The position numbers and the translations under genes were made by a program. A DNA stretch of 64,000 nucleotides from Phyto melanocephala. Its lineage: Eukaryota; Arthropoda; Insecta; Diptera; Rhinophoridae. The stretch lies in NCBI GenBank assembly GCA_941918925.1, contig OW799233.1:140742223-140806222 (forward strand), written 5' to 3'. The notes beneath the pieces were generated by a model. That model worked only from the letters and a program-made list of their open reading frames with translations, was not told where the DNA came from and ran no database searches. Shown here piece by piece: positions 32,650 to 45,639 of this stretch (positions are counted from its first letter, which is position 1; each line of letters begins with the position of its first letter).

Positions 32650-33172
32650 AGGCCTAACTATATTATGCTTTTGCTGGCTTAAGCTAATGTCAAAAACCAA
32701 CGAAAAGTCTGTCAAATGCTTAAGCAAATTTTTGAAGACTTGTCGGTGGATATATTGTACTTTTTAAACTTAAATACTTACTATGATTAGTTGCAAATAT
32801 TTGTACTTTTGCAAAAGCTGTTTTATTTCTGTATATCCTAAATATATTGATATTGTCACAAAATTATTATTTAATGTGTAAAATGTAAAAATATTTTACT
32901 ATAAACTATTAAATTTATAAATTTTTTCACTAATTTAAAAAAACAAATGACAACATTAATAAAAAAAGTGCTAAATAATGCAACAGTGTGTACATATCAA
33001 ATGAAAATCTATTTTCGTAAGCAAAGTACGATCAGATTCGCAGTTTGCTTAAGCAAATGACACTTGACGAAACTTGACGAAAAATTTCTTAAGTACAATA
33101 TAGTTGCATACATTTAATTTTGTGTATCCGCACATTTGCTTAAGCCAGCAAAAGCATAATATAGTTAGGCCT
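32650..33172. mobile_element. PIF/Harbinger-type MITE (523 bp)
   Basis: Near-perfect terminal inverted repeats of about 36 bp start AGGCCTAACTATATTATGCT on both strands. TTA trinucleotides flank both ends (32,647-32,649 and 33,173-33,175), matching the TWA target duplication of PIF/Harbinger elements. TGCTTAAGCA palindromes occur near both ends. No coding capacity. The high similarity of the ends suggests a fairly recent insertion. Confidence 0.85.
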
Positions 33173-33175
33173 TTA

Positions 33176-34470
33176 CTCTTATACACATCAATGATTGTTT
33201 TACATACATACTCACTTTGATAAATTGGTATGAGTGATATAAACTGCAAATAATAATCTATAAATTTTAACACACATTCAAGCGTTCATGCACATAAATA
33301 AATCTACATTTTTAACAACAAACTCAATCCAACAAACAAAACTTCAAAGTATTTGCAGGCGAATAAAGAAAAAAAATTATGTTCTTATACTCGTATAAAG
33401 TTTTTATCGAACAAAGTTTTGTATAGAAAAACCTTTTTGCGCTTTTTACATATAAATGTTTATGCATAAAAAAAAAACAAGAGGAACGTGTTCAATTTGA
33501 TAACGGTTGATTGCACACATGTGTATAAAATACATACGCACACATATGAAAGTATTAAAATAGCGAAACATTTTATACACTATATTAAGTAGTTGAGCAC
33601 ATACATACGTATACATACATAAATATGTATGTTAATATGAATGTGTAGATATTTCTGCATGTAAACACATACAAACATTTATGTGCAAACACTAATATTT
33701 TCTTATTCTTTAACTTTTTGTTTGTAAAGGAAACGGAAGTGCAGTTTATTTTCCTATTGTTGTAATTTTTTGTTTGTTTGTTACTGTTCTTTTCTGTTGT
33801 TTTTCTCTTCTTCTTCTTGTTCAAAGGCCATAAACTTATCTATGCAAAATAGGTAAAGGCCATCCCATTTCATTTATATTTTATAATATAAAGAAGTTGA
33901 AAGTGAATTTTTAATCAGATTTTTTTTTTTAAATTACGAGTAGTACAATGGGTATATTGAGTTACCAAAGCTTCTGATGCTGTTTAAAAATGTAAATTAT
34001 TTCGGAAACATTACCTACTGGAATGAAAAGGACTTTAAAATCTTTAGTTTACAAAAATTAAAATTTAGAAAAAAATATAAAGCGTTTAATTGCCTCTCAC
34101 GTGGCAATTCACTAACACACTTATACTTTGCGAAATCTTACATCAAATTGATTTTAAGTTAATCTTGATTATTTTAACTTAATGATTAAATTTATATAAT
34201 GCGCAAAAAACTAACAAAAATAATTATTAAAAAAATTATTTTAAAGAGCTATACAAAAGTTCACAGTTTCTTTCAATTAATTCAAACTTAATTAAAAGAG
34301 AAAATAAAATAATTGATAAAAAATTGAAGCTTTAGCGAATTTTCAAATTTGTCACATAGCGACTTCTATCCAAATGTCAACTTTAACCACAGTTTTTTAC
34401 TACGTCGCACTAACGAGGCTCTGACGACATACTTTCGCCAAAATAACTTTTATATTTTGTACAGCTAAAT
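33176..34470. other. AT-rich non-coding DNA with simple repeats
   Basis: CATA/TATG-rich microsatellite near 33,600-33,660 and pyrimidine-rich triplet runs near 33,740-33,825. The frames across them are low-complexity artefacts. Confidence 0.45.
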
Positions 34471-34475
34471 ACCTA

Positions 34476-35127
34476 CACGCAAAGAAAAAATATGTTTGTT
34501 GCAACCATAATCGAAGAGCAACATACTATGATTGAATTCTATGATTATGGCTAAAACATATAATGGTTACCAGTTATCATTATTATGTTTAATTAAAGTA
34601 TCTTTCAATAATCATATATTTGACTACAATTGAAATCGACAATCTTGGCTTTTTTATGGCAAATTATTGTCTTTTGCTATAACACACACATATTGATTGT
34701 ACTTATCAATTTAATTGCAATTTTTATGCTAATTTTCTTTAATTTTTAAAAATTTTTGTCCATTTTTTTGACATCTTAAACTTTTAAAATAATAAAAATG
34801 TATTCACCAAGAAGAAGAACAGTTGAAATCAAATTATTATTTAAAAAAATCAAAGTTTGATTAATTTGTAATCATACTGTTGTCTCACCTATTATTTAAG
34901 GATTATTTCAAATTATTTTTTTAAATCAAACTATTTTCAAATGAAAACCATTTTGAAATTTTTTGAATTTGAAACATTAAATGATACAATTCAAACAAAT
35001 GCATGATTATCGTGTCAAATATATGATGAAATGTAACAAAAATAACTATTATTTGTTTTCGACAACCAAATATTGTTATAGAAACTATAATCGTGATCCT
35101 GTCGTAACCATGATTTTTCTTTGCGTG
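34476..35127. mobile_element. MITE of the CACGCAAAG family, copy 1
   Basis: A 652-bp element starting CACGCAAAGAAAAAATATG and ending in the reverse complement CACGCAAAGAAAAATCATGG, with TA at both flanks. It shares internal blocks with the copy at 53,622, including AACATACTATGATTGAATT near the left and GTCGTAACCATG near the right. TA duplications suggest mobilisation by a Tc1/mariner-type transposase. The short opposing frames inside (34,921-35,193) are not genes. Confidence 0.75.
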
Positions 35128-35264
35128 TACATACATCTGCACGGTTGGTGGCTTGAATGTTTGCAGTCCCAACACCAGGATCAGATACTATGATTTAATA
35201 AGCCTTTAATATAAACCCTCTTAATGAAACCAGAGCAAGAAATAATAAAAATTTTACGAAATTT

Positions 35265-37500
35265 GACATGAAATCTAAGGCAAGAATCGGAACATCGAAT
35301 GTACCTACTCTTTTGAAAACCTCAAAGCTTGCCCGATTATGCAAAGAATTCTCCGCCTATAAGTTCTCATTATTTGGATTATGCGAAGTACGATGGTGGA
35401 GAATTGACAACAGCAGAAGGTCTTACTGTACTTCAATTTAGAAAAGCAATGAACGAATTGCCTCGATCAAGTGGCTTCGGGTTCGTTCTTACAAATGAAA
35501 CGCACCCTAATATGTTGGAAATTTTTTTAACGATAGAATCATTACTGCCAAAGAGCGCCGCAAGGCCCAGAATATTAGGTTTATCCAATAATAGGCCCCC
35601 ACTGAAAACTCTGACATATCCGCAAAGGAATTTGCTTAAAAACTTTTCGATAGCATCTTCGTAACAGTGTGCAAGAGAGACATATTCATTATTGAACGCT
35701 GTGTGTGAAAAACACAATGGGCAGGCAATGAAAATGTTTCTAGATATCTGCAGGACCAAAATCACCTGGGTAACCCCTGACAGTCGGAACACTAAATAGA
35801 TCACATAACTATAAGCAAAAATAAAAATCCCCGCCATTAGGAAGAACAACAGTGTGTCACAGAGAGAATTTAATGTGACTAAGTTGAAAATCCGGAAATC
35901 CCCAATATTTTCACTAACAAATTGTTAGAACACGTCTCAAGTAACATTGAAATCTGAACATGGCCGCTTGTTAGGGAAACTAAAAATCAGACTAAAGAAA
36001 GAATGGACTAGCGATGCTACGTGAAACTAAATCCAACAGAAAAAAGTCATACAGAGCGTTGTTAACATCAGCAAAACAGCTAATTGAGAACTTATAACAT
36101 TAAAAACCCAACAGGTTACACAATGGGAGAGTTTTTACTCCGGTGTACTATCAACATCTACTGCTCAATGTCAACCTGTTTTCGGATGTGCTTGACATAC
36201 TCAAAATGCCGACATTTCAACTAACTGTCCTGATATAAGTGAAATAAGTGAATGTATAAAATCTATCTAACTAAACCTAGTTTTGAAAATACCTCTCCAC
36301 AACTGCTTACAGCCAACCGAATATCCAATGCACGACTGCTGGAACATATTATTAGGCCATTTTCGGCCCGTAAATCTTTACCTGATGTGCTGTCTGTTGG
36401 AGTTGTTATAAATCAAATCAAATAAATTTGGTTTGACCAACATAAAGATTTGGAGAAGTATAACCTTGTTAAGCACTGTAAATAAGGAAATTGCTCTCAA
36501 CAACATTTTTTTGATTACTCAGAAATAAGCAAACTTGCTTTCGTTACGGAAAATATTGTGTTGAAACAGTCTTAGGATTATTGTTGAGCAATTAGTGGAA
36601 TTAAGATCACCATTATACCTCATATTTATAGACTTTGAGAAGACCATTGACACATTCAACCAAAACGTAATATGGTACTCGCTGGTATGTAAGGCTGTCC
36701 CCGAAAAAACAAACACGGCTAATCGTACAAGAATGACGCTTTTCGTATGTTGAATGAAAAACAACTGAGCAACTGGATGACGGTGAAAGCTATAGTAAGA
36801 CATGGTTGCTTCCAGTCACCTCTACTTTTTAACGGCGCCCTCGATGCTGTAAGACAGAAGCCAACAAATCATTATAAGAGAGGTTTTATGTAAGGCATAA
36901 AAGGACGGTTGGAGGGCATAGATTATGCCGATGAAATATGCCTACTTAGCTATTCATTCTCAGAGGTGCCGTCGACAATTTCTAACATCAGTGATATCGC
37001 AAAACTGGTTGGACCAAGATTAATATAACAAAAACACAACGAATCCGCATCAGTAGTAAAACAGATCGCCATATAAAGATGTTGATGATATTAAATCCTT
37101 CTGCTACCTGGGAAACAAAACTGACTTAACTGGCAGTTTTGTAGCAGATATATCCAGTCGCATAAATTTTGCACTGAGTAAATATGCTAAGTTAAACCAA
37201 GTATGAAGATCTTCTAATATTTCGAAACAAAATTACAAAATAAATTCTGTTATATTGATGTAAGCCCTGGAACATGATACCACGTGACAAACAATGCTCT
37301 GAGGTATTTTTCAACAAATGCTTCCGCAAAATCTTACGGATTTCTTAGCCTATAACAATATCAAATAAACAATTTTGGATAAAGGCCAACTAGAACGGAA
37401 ATTAAGTTGATTAAGTCACACCCCCCGTGAACCGGAAGTCAAGAATTGAGGCGAAGATCGAGATTATTGGAGTCACCTATGGACCTATGCTCCATCAAGG
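35265..37500 (+). pseudogene. Decayed non-LTR retrotransposon with endonuclease and RT
   Basis: Relic domains appear in order with many stops and frameshifts. The apurinic-type endonuclease shows KARIGTSNVPTLLKTSKLAR and LFGLCEVRWW (35,275-35,395), then GELTTAEGLTVL and PRSSGFGFVLTNE (35,397-35,500). The RT region shows SPLLFNGALDAV (36,814-36,850) and DYADEICLLSYSFSE (36,921-36,965), where the second Asp of the catalytic pair is Glu. A C-terminal ESPMDLCSIKE near 37,470 resembles the tail of RTE-like endonuclease/RT proteins. Order and spacing fit one degraded element about 2.2 kb long. The clade is uncertain. Confidence 0.7.
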
Positions 37501-39580
37501 AGTAAAAGGAACGTATATAAGATTTACCAAAGAACAATGTAAAAAGAAAAGGGTGAAAATTTTTTAAAAATACCATATTTAAACTGTTTTCTAATAACAG
37601 TACGAAAATTGTATTACAAGTACAAGAGACTATTATTTTTGCATGTAGCGTAATCATCGATTCTCCCATTACCCACTGACTATCTTAAGTATGCAGTTTG
37701 CAATCAAAAAGGAAATAATAAATTCATTTAATATAGAACAATAAGAATTACTGTTTGTTTACTTTTCTTAAAAAACCAACACTGAATTAAGTAGGAAGTT
37801 ATAAATAGTGGTTCTCTCTTTAAACCATCACTTACCCATTTATCTATTTACTGACACTTGCGGTAGTGTAATCCTTTTGTTGTTATAATTGACACTTGAC
37901 TTTATTTATTATTATTTTGTTTTTTTTTTATGATAATTTTTTTTTTCATTGTTTTTTATCTTACTCATATGCAAAGAGTCTTTTCTACAGCAAACCCCTT
38001 TTAAAACATTATGTAAATGTTCCTTATTTATTGTGATTTTAAAAGTTTGTTTTGTTTGTTTTATTATTCCTATAATTTTTTTTTGCTGCTGTTGATTGCA
38101 GTTTATTTCTATTGGCTTTTAGTTACGCTACAATGATTATAAAATAACTTTTTCTTTTAGTTTTTTTTATTTATTTGTTTCCTTTTGTCTGTCTATATAT
38201 GCTTGTGTCATATTCCAACACCCACATATTATTTGTACAATACGATAAGTAGTTGGAATTGTACATTTGTTTAATGGGTACATAACTACACACACATATG
38301 TATGTAGTAGGTGTGTACATAAAACAAAGTGTTATTTATGCTTTATGGATACAAATTTTAGAGTTTGAGATGAAAGTTAAAAAAAATGAGTTTTCAAAAT
38401 ATTTTGTTTAAATATACAACTCTCATGGTCTATTTCAGAGAAGGACTAACCAAATCGGTTCTAGTAAAATAAAAATTTTAAAAATCGCTAAAAACTTTAT
38501 TTAATAATTTTGCTTCATAAACTTGACTATAAATTTTTATAATTTTTGCTGAATAAAAAACTAAGTTCACAATTATGTTTTTGGTTAACATTGTTTTAAG
38601 TAAAACAATATTTATACGTTGTTTTGGCATAAGTATATTTATGATAAATTTCGAAACTAAACTAGCCTCAAAACAACAGAAAACTGCCAAATCATCTGTA
38701 ATAGAAAATAGCGTTATACATTTTCAGTTCTCCGCCTTTAGTGACAGGATTTATTAAAGAAGGTACTGCTAAAGATTTACCTAATGGACCCCAGGAGTCT
38801 CCGAGTTTAGGTGTTTGGAATTATTTTCTTAGCTTCCTGCATCCCCCTTTTCAACCTTAATAAAGAACTTATCATATAGCATCTGACATTAAAATATTTA
38901 TTGATGAAATTCTATAAATATAAAATAATCTCACATACACTCTATAAGCAAATATTCTGGAATATATTCTCAATATTTTTAGATATGTATACAAAAAATA
39001 TTTTTTTTTTGACTTTGAAATTAGTTAATTTATTTTTTATAAATTTGCTATCGTGGTAAATGTCACGTTTGAACCTAATAGCAAATAATAAATGCACTGG
39101 CTTCTTAATAAGCAACATCTTATTTATTGTACATAGGCTTTTGTGCTCACTCCCATTCAATTTATTTAAAGCAAATTATGCCAACTGTGATCCAAAATCA
39201 AGTACAAAATCTTCTTTTAAAACGGTGTTTTGTAAAATTTGTATGCGCTGTGTGCGAATATAACAATTGTTTTTTTAAATAAGTTTAAGCTTTTCAGTAA
39301 GATATTCCTTTTTTAACAATATTTTTTTACTTCTAAGCAGAATTGCTTCTTTTTTTTTTTTTTTTTTTTTTATATATTTCTCGTTTTTCGAGCATCTCAT
39401 CAAACAATTTAAAAACTGTATATTCGACTGTAATTTCCTGCTTAAAAACTCCATTAGGTAGAGTTGTTGCCTAAATGGAATGAGTACATTAAGTAACTTT
39501 TCAGCAAGATGTCACAAGATATATTTTTTTATTCTTTGTCTAAAAAAACATATTTTTTAAAGTGTAGGAAACACTATATA
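37501..39580. other. AT-rich non-coding DNA
   Basis: No supported gene. Long T runs occur (about 39,347-39,371). Short frames at 38,478-38,757 and 38,942-39,263 overlap on opposite strands and have no protein character. Confidence 0.4.
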
Positions 39581-39582
39581 TA

Positions 39583-40203
39583 TGACGCGACATGGCAAAA
39601 GGGACCTTATCTTGCTAGGGGTCAAAATCGAGTTTTTGATAATAATAGATAAAGAACAAAATTCTGAACAGAATGACACCAAAGTCATGCAAAAATCTCA
39701 AAAATTGGCAAAGTTACAGCATTTTGAAGTTTTTATTTCAAAAAAGGTAGTTTCGAGATAATTGAGGTAAAAGTTTGACTATGTTTTTGAACGTGTTTTT
39801 TATGATTTTGGCTGCCCCATGAAGTGCCCATATGTTACTTATGATTTCGTTTGGGAATTTTACCCACCCCTGCCATTTTTAACTCCCCCTCCCACCAAGT
39901 GCTGACCACCAACCAACCCAATATAAATATTTTTTTTCTCTCTTGATTGATAAACCAGCTGGAGTGATTGGGTCTGGAAAATCTGAAATGTCATTCATCA
40001 CGTTGGCGTCGGTTGCACCTACATGTTGCATGGAAATGGCATCTAAAGTTGTTTTATAAGTAGAAAAAAAAATCATAATGACTATTTTTTGTAATATTTG
40101 TGATTAAAAGACAAAGACAAAGTTCTATGATGTAGATACACGACGAGATATGTAGGTAGCGTTAGGTGTAAAAAAATAAGGTCCCTTTCGTCATGTCGCG
40201 TCA
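39583..40203. mobile_element. Terminal-inverted-repeat element (621 bp), class unknown
   Basis: The left end TGACGCGACATGGCAAAAGG is matched by the reverse complement of the right end, TGACGCGACATGACGAAAGG, and pairing continues through GACCTTAT. No matching flanking duplication could be recognised, so the superfamily is open. The interior contains a coding-like stretch listed separately. Confidence 0.75.
39879..40076 (-). other. Coding-like segment inside the 39.6-kb element
   Basis: A 65-codon frame from ATG 40,076 includes AISMQHVGATDANVMNDISD and PDPITPAGLSIK. Its composition is balanced and less AT-biased than the surroundings. I do not recognise it. It may be an eroded transposase exon or captured host sequence. 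Confidence 0.25.
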
Positions 40204-42060
40204 CATTTAAATTTTGTATAAAACTAAAATTATTAAAAATGAACACTAATTATTTTTATTTTCAAAACTTTCTTATTTTTATAATTATAAATAATAAAAT
40301 ATTTTTTTGGACTTAAATTTAATTTTTTTTTGTTTAAGTTCTTTTATTCTATTATTTAACTTTCTAATATATTTTCTAAATTAAACTAAATTGTAATTAT
40401 CTTAGGAATATTCCAGAAATTATTCCGATGTTACACGAGTGGAATGCATTTTTGAAACCAGCTACATTTTCATCAGCAGCACTCTTTATCGGTATACTTT
40501 TACATATGTAATTTAGAACTACTATGTTATGTTCCTTTTTTTTATAAATTTTTTAAAAATATCAAGTGTTAAAAAAATATATAAAAAATGTAACTAACTA
40601 AACAATTTCCTCAGGAGCTGTCAATTTCCTCATTGCTGCAAATTTCGTGTTTCTAATTCTGCAATATATTTTAAATACCTTTTTCTCAGTCGGTTAATGT
40701 AGCCCATATCCGACTCATATGGTTATTTTTGGTATGTTATTGTTGTGGCTCTTATTGCTAAATACTTTATCAAAATATAAACCGTTTTTTTTTTGCCATG
40801 GCTTATGATAACAAATGCCAAAGTGAAAAGTTTTATATTATAACCAAAAGTATTATGAATACACTCTTGTACTTACAAACACTATTCACTCTCTATCTCA
40901 ATACTACTTCTAACTGTATTTATACGAGTAGTCTATAAGTTTAAGTATGACTCGAAAACATTTTTGAAGTGGCATATTGTTGTTGTTGTTTTTGATATTA
41001 TGAATGATGTCGCATGACTGTCACACTTACAAAAAACATACTGAAAACTTCTGGCAGAAAACGAGAAAGCAGGCTAAGAAAAAAATGTACAAAGAAGGGA
41101 TAAATATGATACAAGTGTAGCCTTGAGGCTAAATATTTCCTTAAAAAAAAATGTATAAAAAAATAAAATTTTTAAACTTTAACTCTTAATTTCTATATAT
41201 TGTTTCAGAATTTAAACATCAATTGGAAAAATTTATGAGAGAAATTATTTTCTCAAATTAAAATGTTAATAAAATCTAACAAAAAATTAAATTAAATAAA
41301 TTTGTTAAGAAAAACCTTTTATACACATATAAGTGAGTAAGAAACACCACATTTATAAATTGAAATTTTAATATCAAAATAATTTCATTTAATTGCTATT
41401 CCAAATTCAACTAAAATTCTATAATGGCTGTTTAACAAAATAATAATATCGAATATGTTGAATTCATGTATTTGCTCACCTGCGGTGTTTTTTTTATCTC
41501 TAACAACGAAATTCCATCACTAAATCTATTTTTAAAATTATTCTAGCTAAAATATAAAACCATAATCAATGCTATTATTTTTTTAATACATGTTGTTTAT
41601 TTTGCGATATTTGCAACTATAAAATTAATAAAACTGTGCGACGGAATGTTTCAGCCTCGTTGTCTTTTTCTTTCGATAATTAAAATAGTTTAATAAAACT
41701 AAAAACGAAAAATTAATAAATAGAATAATAAAGTTTTAATCAGGTAGTCTGAATACCACTTTAACATATTTTTGTGTATATTAGATCTAATTGGTATAGT
41801 ATTTTTTTTAACGGTATTACTAAGTAAGCTTTGAATATAATTACAGTTGCATTCTTAAGGCTGTTCAATTGGTCCTATCATGTTTGCTTTGAGGTGATGT
41901 TGTCAAAAGCATGTGCTAACTTGTATCATAAATATGGTGTGCGGGTTTTTTTTAGGGGTTTAGAGTTTTTTTTAAACTAAAACATGAGACATTCAATGGA
42001 TTCACCGAAATTTTGGCATTTTCAGCACAAAAGTTTTATGGTATTTAATATTCTGCTATA
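40204..42060. other. AT-rich non-coding DNA
   Basis: Nothing recognisable on either strand. Confidence 0.4.
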
Positions 42061-42065
42061 TAGTC

Positions 42066-42266
42066 TCAGCGACTTCGCCTTATGAACACCGTCTTGGCGT
42101 TCCAATTTTGCACCACTTTTTTGAGCATACCCGACCTTTTTTCGCCAATTGTGCTTCTCTTTATCTTCTTAATTATCAATATTTTTGCCTTATCAGTATA
42201 GACCAGAGATTTGTTATAAAACAAAAAATAATAAAATAAATACCACAGCGATGCCAACTGGTCCAC
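42066..42266 (-). pseudogene. C-terminal fragment of a DD41D-like mariner transposase
   Basis: The minus-strand frame reads NKSLVYTDKAKILIIKK and then MLKKVVQNWNAKTVFIRRSR. This parallels KSLVYADKPATIDAL and VLEKVAQNWTSRMRFV in the copy at 10,785. Only the end of the protein is left, no catalytic motif survives, and no terminal repeats were found. Confidence 0.6.
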
Positions 42267-42269
42267 ACA

Positions 42270-43665
42270 ACAATGAGGATTTTAAGTTTTTTAAACATTT
42301 GATAATGTGTGTAGTCTGGTAATGGAAGTGATGTTGTTTGAATAGGAAAAGCAAAACATTATTTCTTTTTTAAGTAAGGTTTTTAATAGTTTTTAATAGG
42401 ATATTACAGCTTCTTTCAATTGTGGGGTGATAGCGATCTTCAGGCAGTGTAACTCAATCAAAACGATTTGCTGCGCATTCACTGGGTACTTTTAAAAATA
42501 CCAAATCAAGCAATTTTTCAACAATATTGTATGATCCGTTGATTTGGTGTAGACATAAATTTAAAATATTTCTAAATACATCGTATTTGTAATTGTAATT
42601 CTGTGTGGAATCATTTCAATTAAAGTAATGTGCTGCTGAAAAATTTGTAAATCCGGTTGAGGAGAAATGTCTGAACAACTATAAAAATTTGGATGTGGTT
42701 TATTTTCATAACTGCAGCAATAAATTCAAACTTATAAGCTGTATCAATTTTTAATTCTATAAGTGAAAACTGATAAGAGATCGCTATTAAAACATCCGCA
42801 CCAGTCGTTTTTGTACTTCTATCTCGGCGGAACAATTGAAAATTACTAAAAAAGTATTAAAAATTGTATTATTAAGTTTAGTGAAGCAAATTATATGACG
42901 AGCAAAACCAAAGCTAGCTTGATATAGTTTGGAGCAATACTAAATCCTCAAAACATTTTGATAGATAATATTAAGTTTCTTTTTCGGTTTTATGAGGTTT
43001 AAAATTTTAGATTAATTAAAAGAAACACTATCGAGTCATTACCGCCAAATTGATGTAACTCACATATTAATCGATTTTCGTTCTTTCATTGAAATCGATA
43101 GTTCTTGATAATTTGTATAATTTACAATTTTAATGTAAATGGATATGGTGAGTTTGTTTTCATTTTTGATGACTGCGTGTGTGGGCTACTTTAAAATTTT
43201 ATTTTTGAATAAACGGAAAAAAGTGCAGCAATAAGAAAAAAAAACAATTACTTTAGAAATAATATTATTAATATAAAAATTGTCTTAATTAAATATAATC
43301 TCATAAAAAATAAAACTTACATTCTAGATTTCGAAGCAATAGCTTTATTTAAACTGAATTTATTTACAAAAAACCCTCTCCTGTTGAATTCTGATTTTGA
43401 GGGTTGCATTATGTCTGCCGTTATGGCTCGATATCTTCTTTTTTATCTAATAGTATTTTTGTATTGCGCAGATTTCAAAAATTTCCGAAAGACATATTTT
43501 AAACCCAAGAAATTTGCCTGAGAAGCCAAAATTAAATTTTTACATGATGTACTCTTTCATCACAATGCAAAACTTATTTTCTAATAGATCGATTTTGCCC
43601 ATTTTTAATACCACACACTTAAAATTATTTAGATATATTTAGGCATAATTTCATTCCCCTCGCTG
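42270..43665. other. AT-rich non-coding DNA
   Basis: No supported feature. Confidence 0.4.
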
Positions 43666-43669
43666 GTCT

Positions 43670-43860
43670 TGTTCAAACTCTATCATGCTTACAACAATTG
43701 GACATGCTGAAGGACATTTCCATATCATCCTAAAATAAAACTAGACTCAGAAAATATATAGGGCATTTATGGGGTCCAACACGAATATTTCGATGTGTTG
43801 CAAATGGAAATACGAAATGAATATACCCTAAAAAAAACAATCTCATATCCACATATTGCA
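43670..43860 (+). repeat. Fragment of an interspersed repeat also at 59.3 kb
   Basis: Blocks such as CAATTGGACATGCT, AGAAAATATATAGGGCATTT and TTTCGATGTGTTGCAAATGG parallel ACGGACATGGCT and TTTTGATGTGTTTCAAAACG near 59,350-59,460. It also resembles the far end of family P, so it may be a related subfamily. Confidence 0.4.
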
Positions 43861-44109
43861 AGGTTCTCACAATTTAATTTTTTTCTTTACTTTTTCTATT
43901 TCATAATATTTTATTCATTAGAAGGGAAAAAACCATTTAATAACTAACTTTACAATCAAATCATTAACTAAAAGATAAAGACTACAATTTAATAACACAA
44001 ACCTGATTAAAAAAAAAAATTTTTTCTTCGAAATATTAAGAAATCTTAAAAAATCAATAAACTTTTAAATATGTGTAAGATTTCCTAAAATTTACGCAAG
44101 AAAAAAAAT

Positions 44110-44617
44110 TCTCGTGTCACGGTGTTTTTGATTAAACTCCTCCGAAATGGCTCGATCGATTTTCATTAAATTTTGTGAGCATATCGGGTAGTTTAGAATC
44201 GGCCAAGATCTATTTTTCATACCGCTTACTGCCACGACTTTTTTACGCCCCTTTAGGTAGGCCAGACTACTGGACCGCTCTTCTTAAAATGATCACATAA
44301 TATAACTTAGACTCTAGTATGATTAATAGGATACTTTTTTTTACCACGCCTACTTTAACGCCCACTTTTTTTTTTAATTATGAACTTGCATCGATATAGT
44401 TGTTAGTATTTTTCTTTAAATTGTACACATTTTTTAGTCCAGCCAATGCAGAAATAAACGTTTGAGAATCGGTCAACATCTATTTTTCATAGTCCTAAAT
44501 ATTTAGGGTCATCCCTAGGGACAATTTATGCCACAGTTAGTTATTTTTATTGAACTAAAAAAATATTTCGTAGAAAAAATTTATTTGGCAAAACAACCTT
44601 TCCCGGGTCAGCTAGTT
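44110..44617 (-). mobile_element. Repeat ending CTAGCTGACCCGGG (minus orientation)
   Basis: Reverse complement starts AACTAGCTGACCCGGGAAAG, followed by GTTGTTTTGCC, the classical start of a dispersed arthropod repeat. The body has CACGCC-type blocks (about 44,342-44,370) and two related AATCGGYCAASATCTATTTT segments at about 44,200 and 44,470, hence degenerate internal repetition. The end class is the same as at 18,304 and 61,408. No ORF. Confidence 0.55.
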
Positions 44618-44624
44618 TATTATA

Positions 44625-45635
44625 AAATAGTATTTCTATTTAGCTAACAAAAATCATTTATTTATTGCTATTTTATTATTTATTTTACCCAGATTTTTTT
44701 TTAGCTATTTGGAGCAAAAAACTGTTTTGGCTTTGAGTAAATACAAAGAGAACAACAGGTTTTAAACGATCAATATATAGTAGTACAGCATTGTATTTGC
44801 AGAGGAGTATTAAGCTTGCTTTTGATGGATATGTAATTTATATATGTATGTATACGGTTTACGCTGTATTGTCAGACATAATACGTCATTTTTTAAATTA
44901 CATTAAGACGTACAAGTGCCTACATTAAATACCTTTGTCTATTTTTTTACTGGGAAATCTAATAGAAACCGAGTTAACAAATCCAACATATGTATGTATG
45001 TATGTATGTATGAGTGTATAAAACTAGCATGAAAAATTCATAGCTGTTTTTTTTCGTTTCTGTTAGTGCAGTATTTTTCAAAAAAAATTTACCAAATTTG
45101 GTTCGTCCTTATTTAGCATTCCTTTTAACATGTGGATATATTTATTTAATAACACGATACTCAATACGATTTTCAAAAATTCTATCTATATGGTGATACA
45201 AAATAACATACATCGAATTGCTATTCATGGTTAAAATTTAAATTCAACCTGGATTTACTATATGCTGCCACATACATATAAACTGCATACGAAATTCTTA
45301 ATTTTTTTTTTTTTTTTCTATTCAGCAATTTTGACTGCACTTTAGTCGATGTGTGTGTGTGTGTGTAAGTGTCTGTATGTGTCAGTGAAAACAATATCTA
45401 TTGTGGAATCTGTTTAACTAAAAATGCTAACACGAATTGCAAACATTATTATAGATATTTTTTTCTTTTAAATTTGTATGCTATCGAATACTTATACAAG
45501 GTTTTTGTATGCATTTAAAATGACAAAGCGGAAGTGTGTACGACAAAAGAGCAAATCGAAATATGTTTTTATAATATTTGGCATAAAGTTCTTTGTGGTG
45601 AATAAATTTTAATAAACATTGTTTTTATATACTTC
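44625..45635. other. Non-coding DNA with microsatellites
   Basis: (TGTA)n at about 44,990-45,012 and (GT)n at about 45,350-45,367; otherwise AT-rich without a feature. Confidence 0.5.
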
Positions 45636-45639
45636 ACCT

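Noticed and set aside
44990..45367. Direct repeats as a CRISPR-like array
   Set aside because: These are simple (TGTA)n and (GT)n microsatellites; there are no spacers, and the DNA is eukaryotic.
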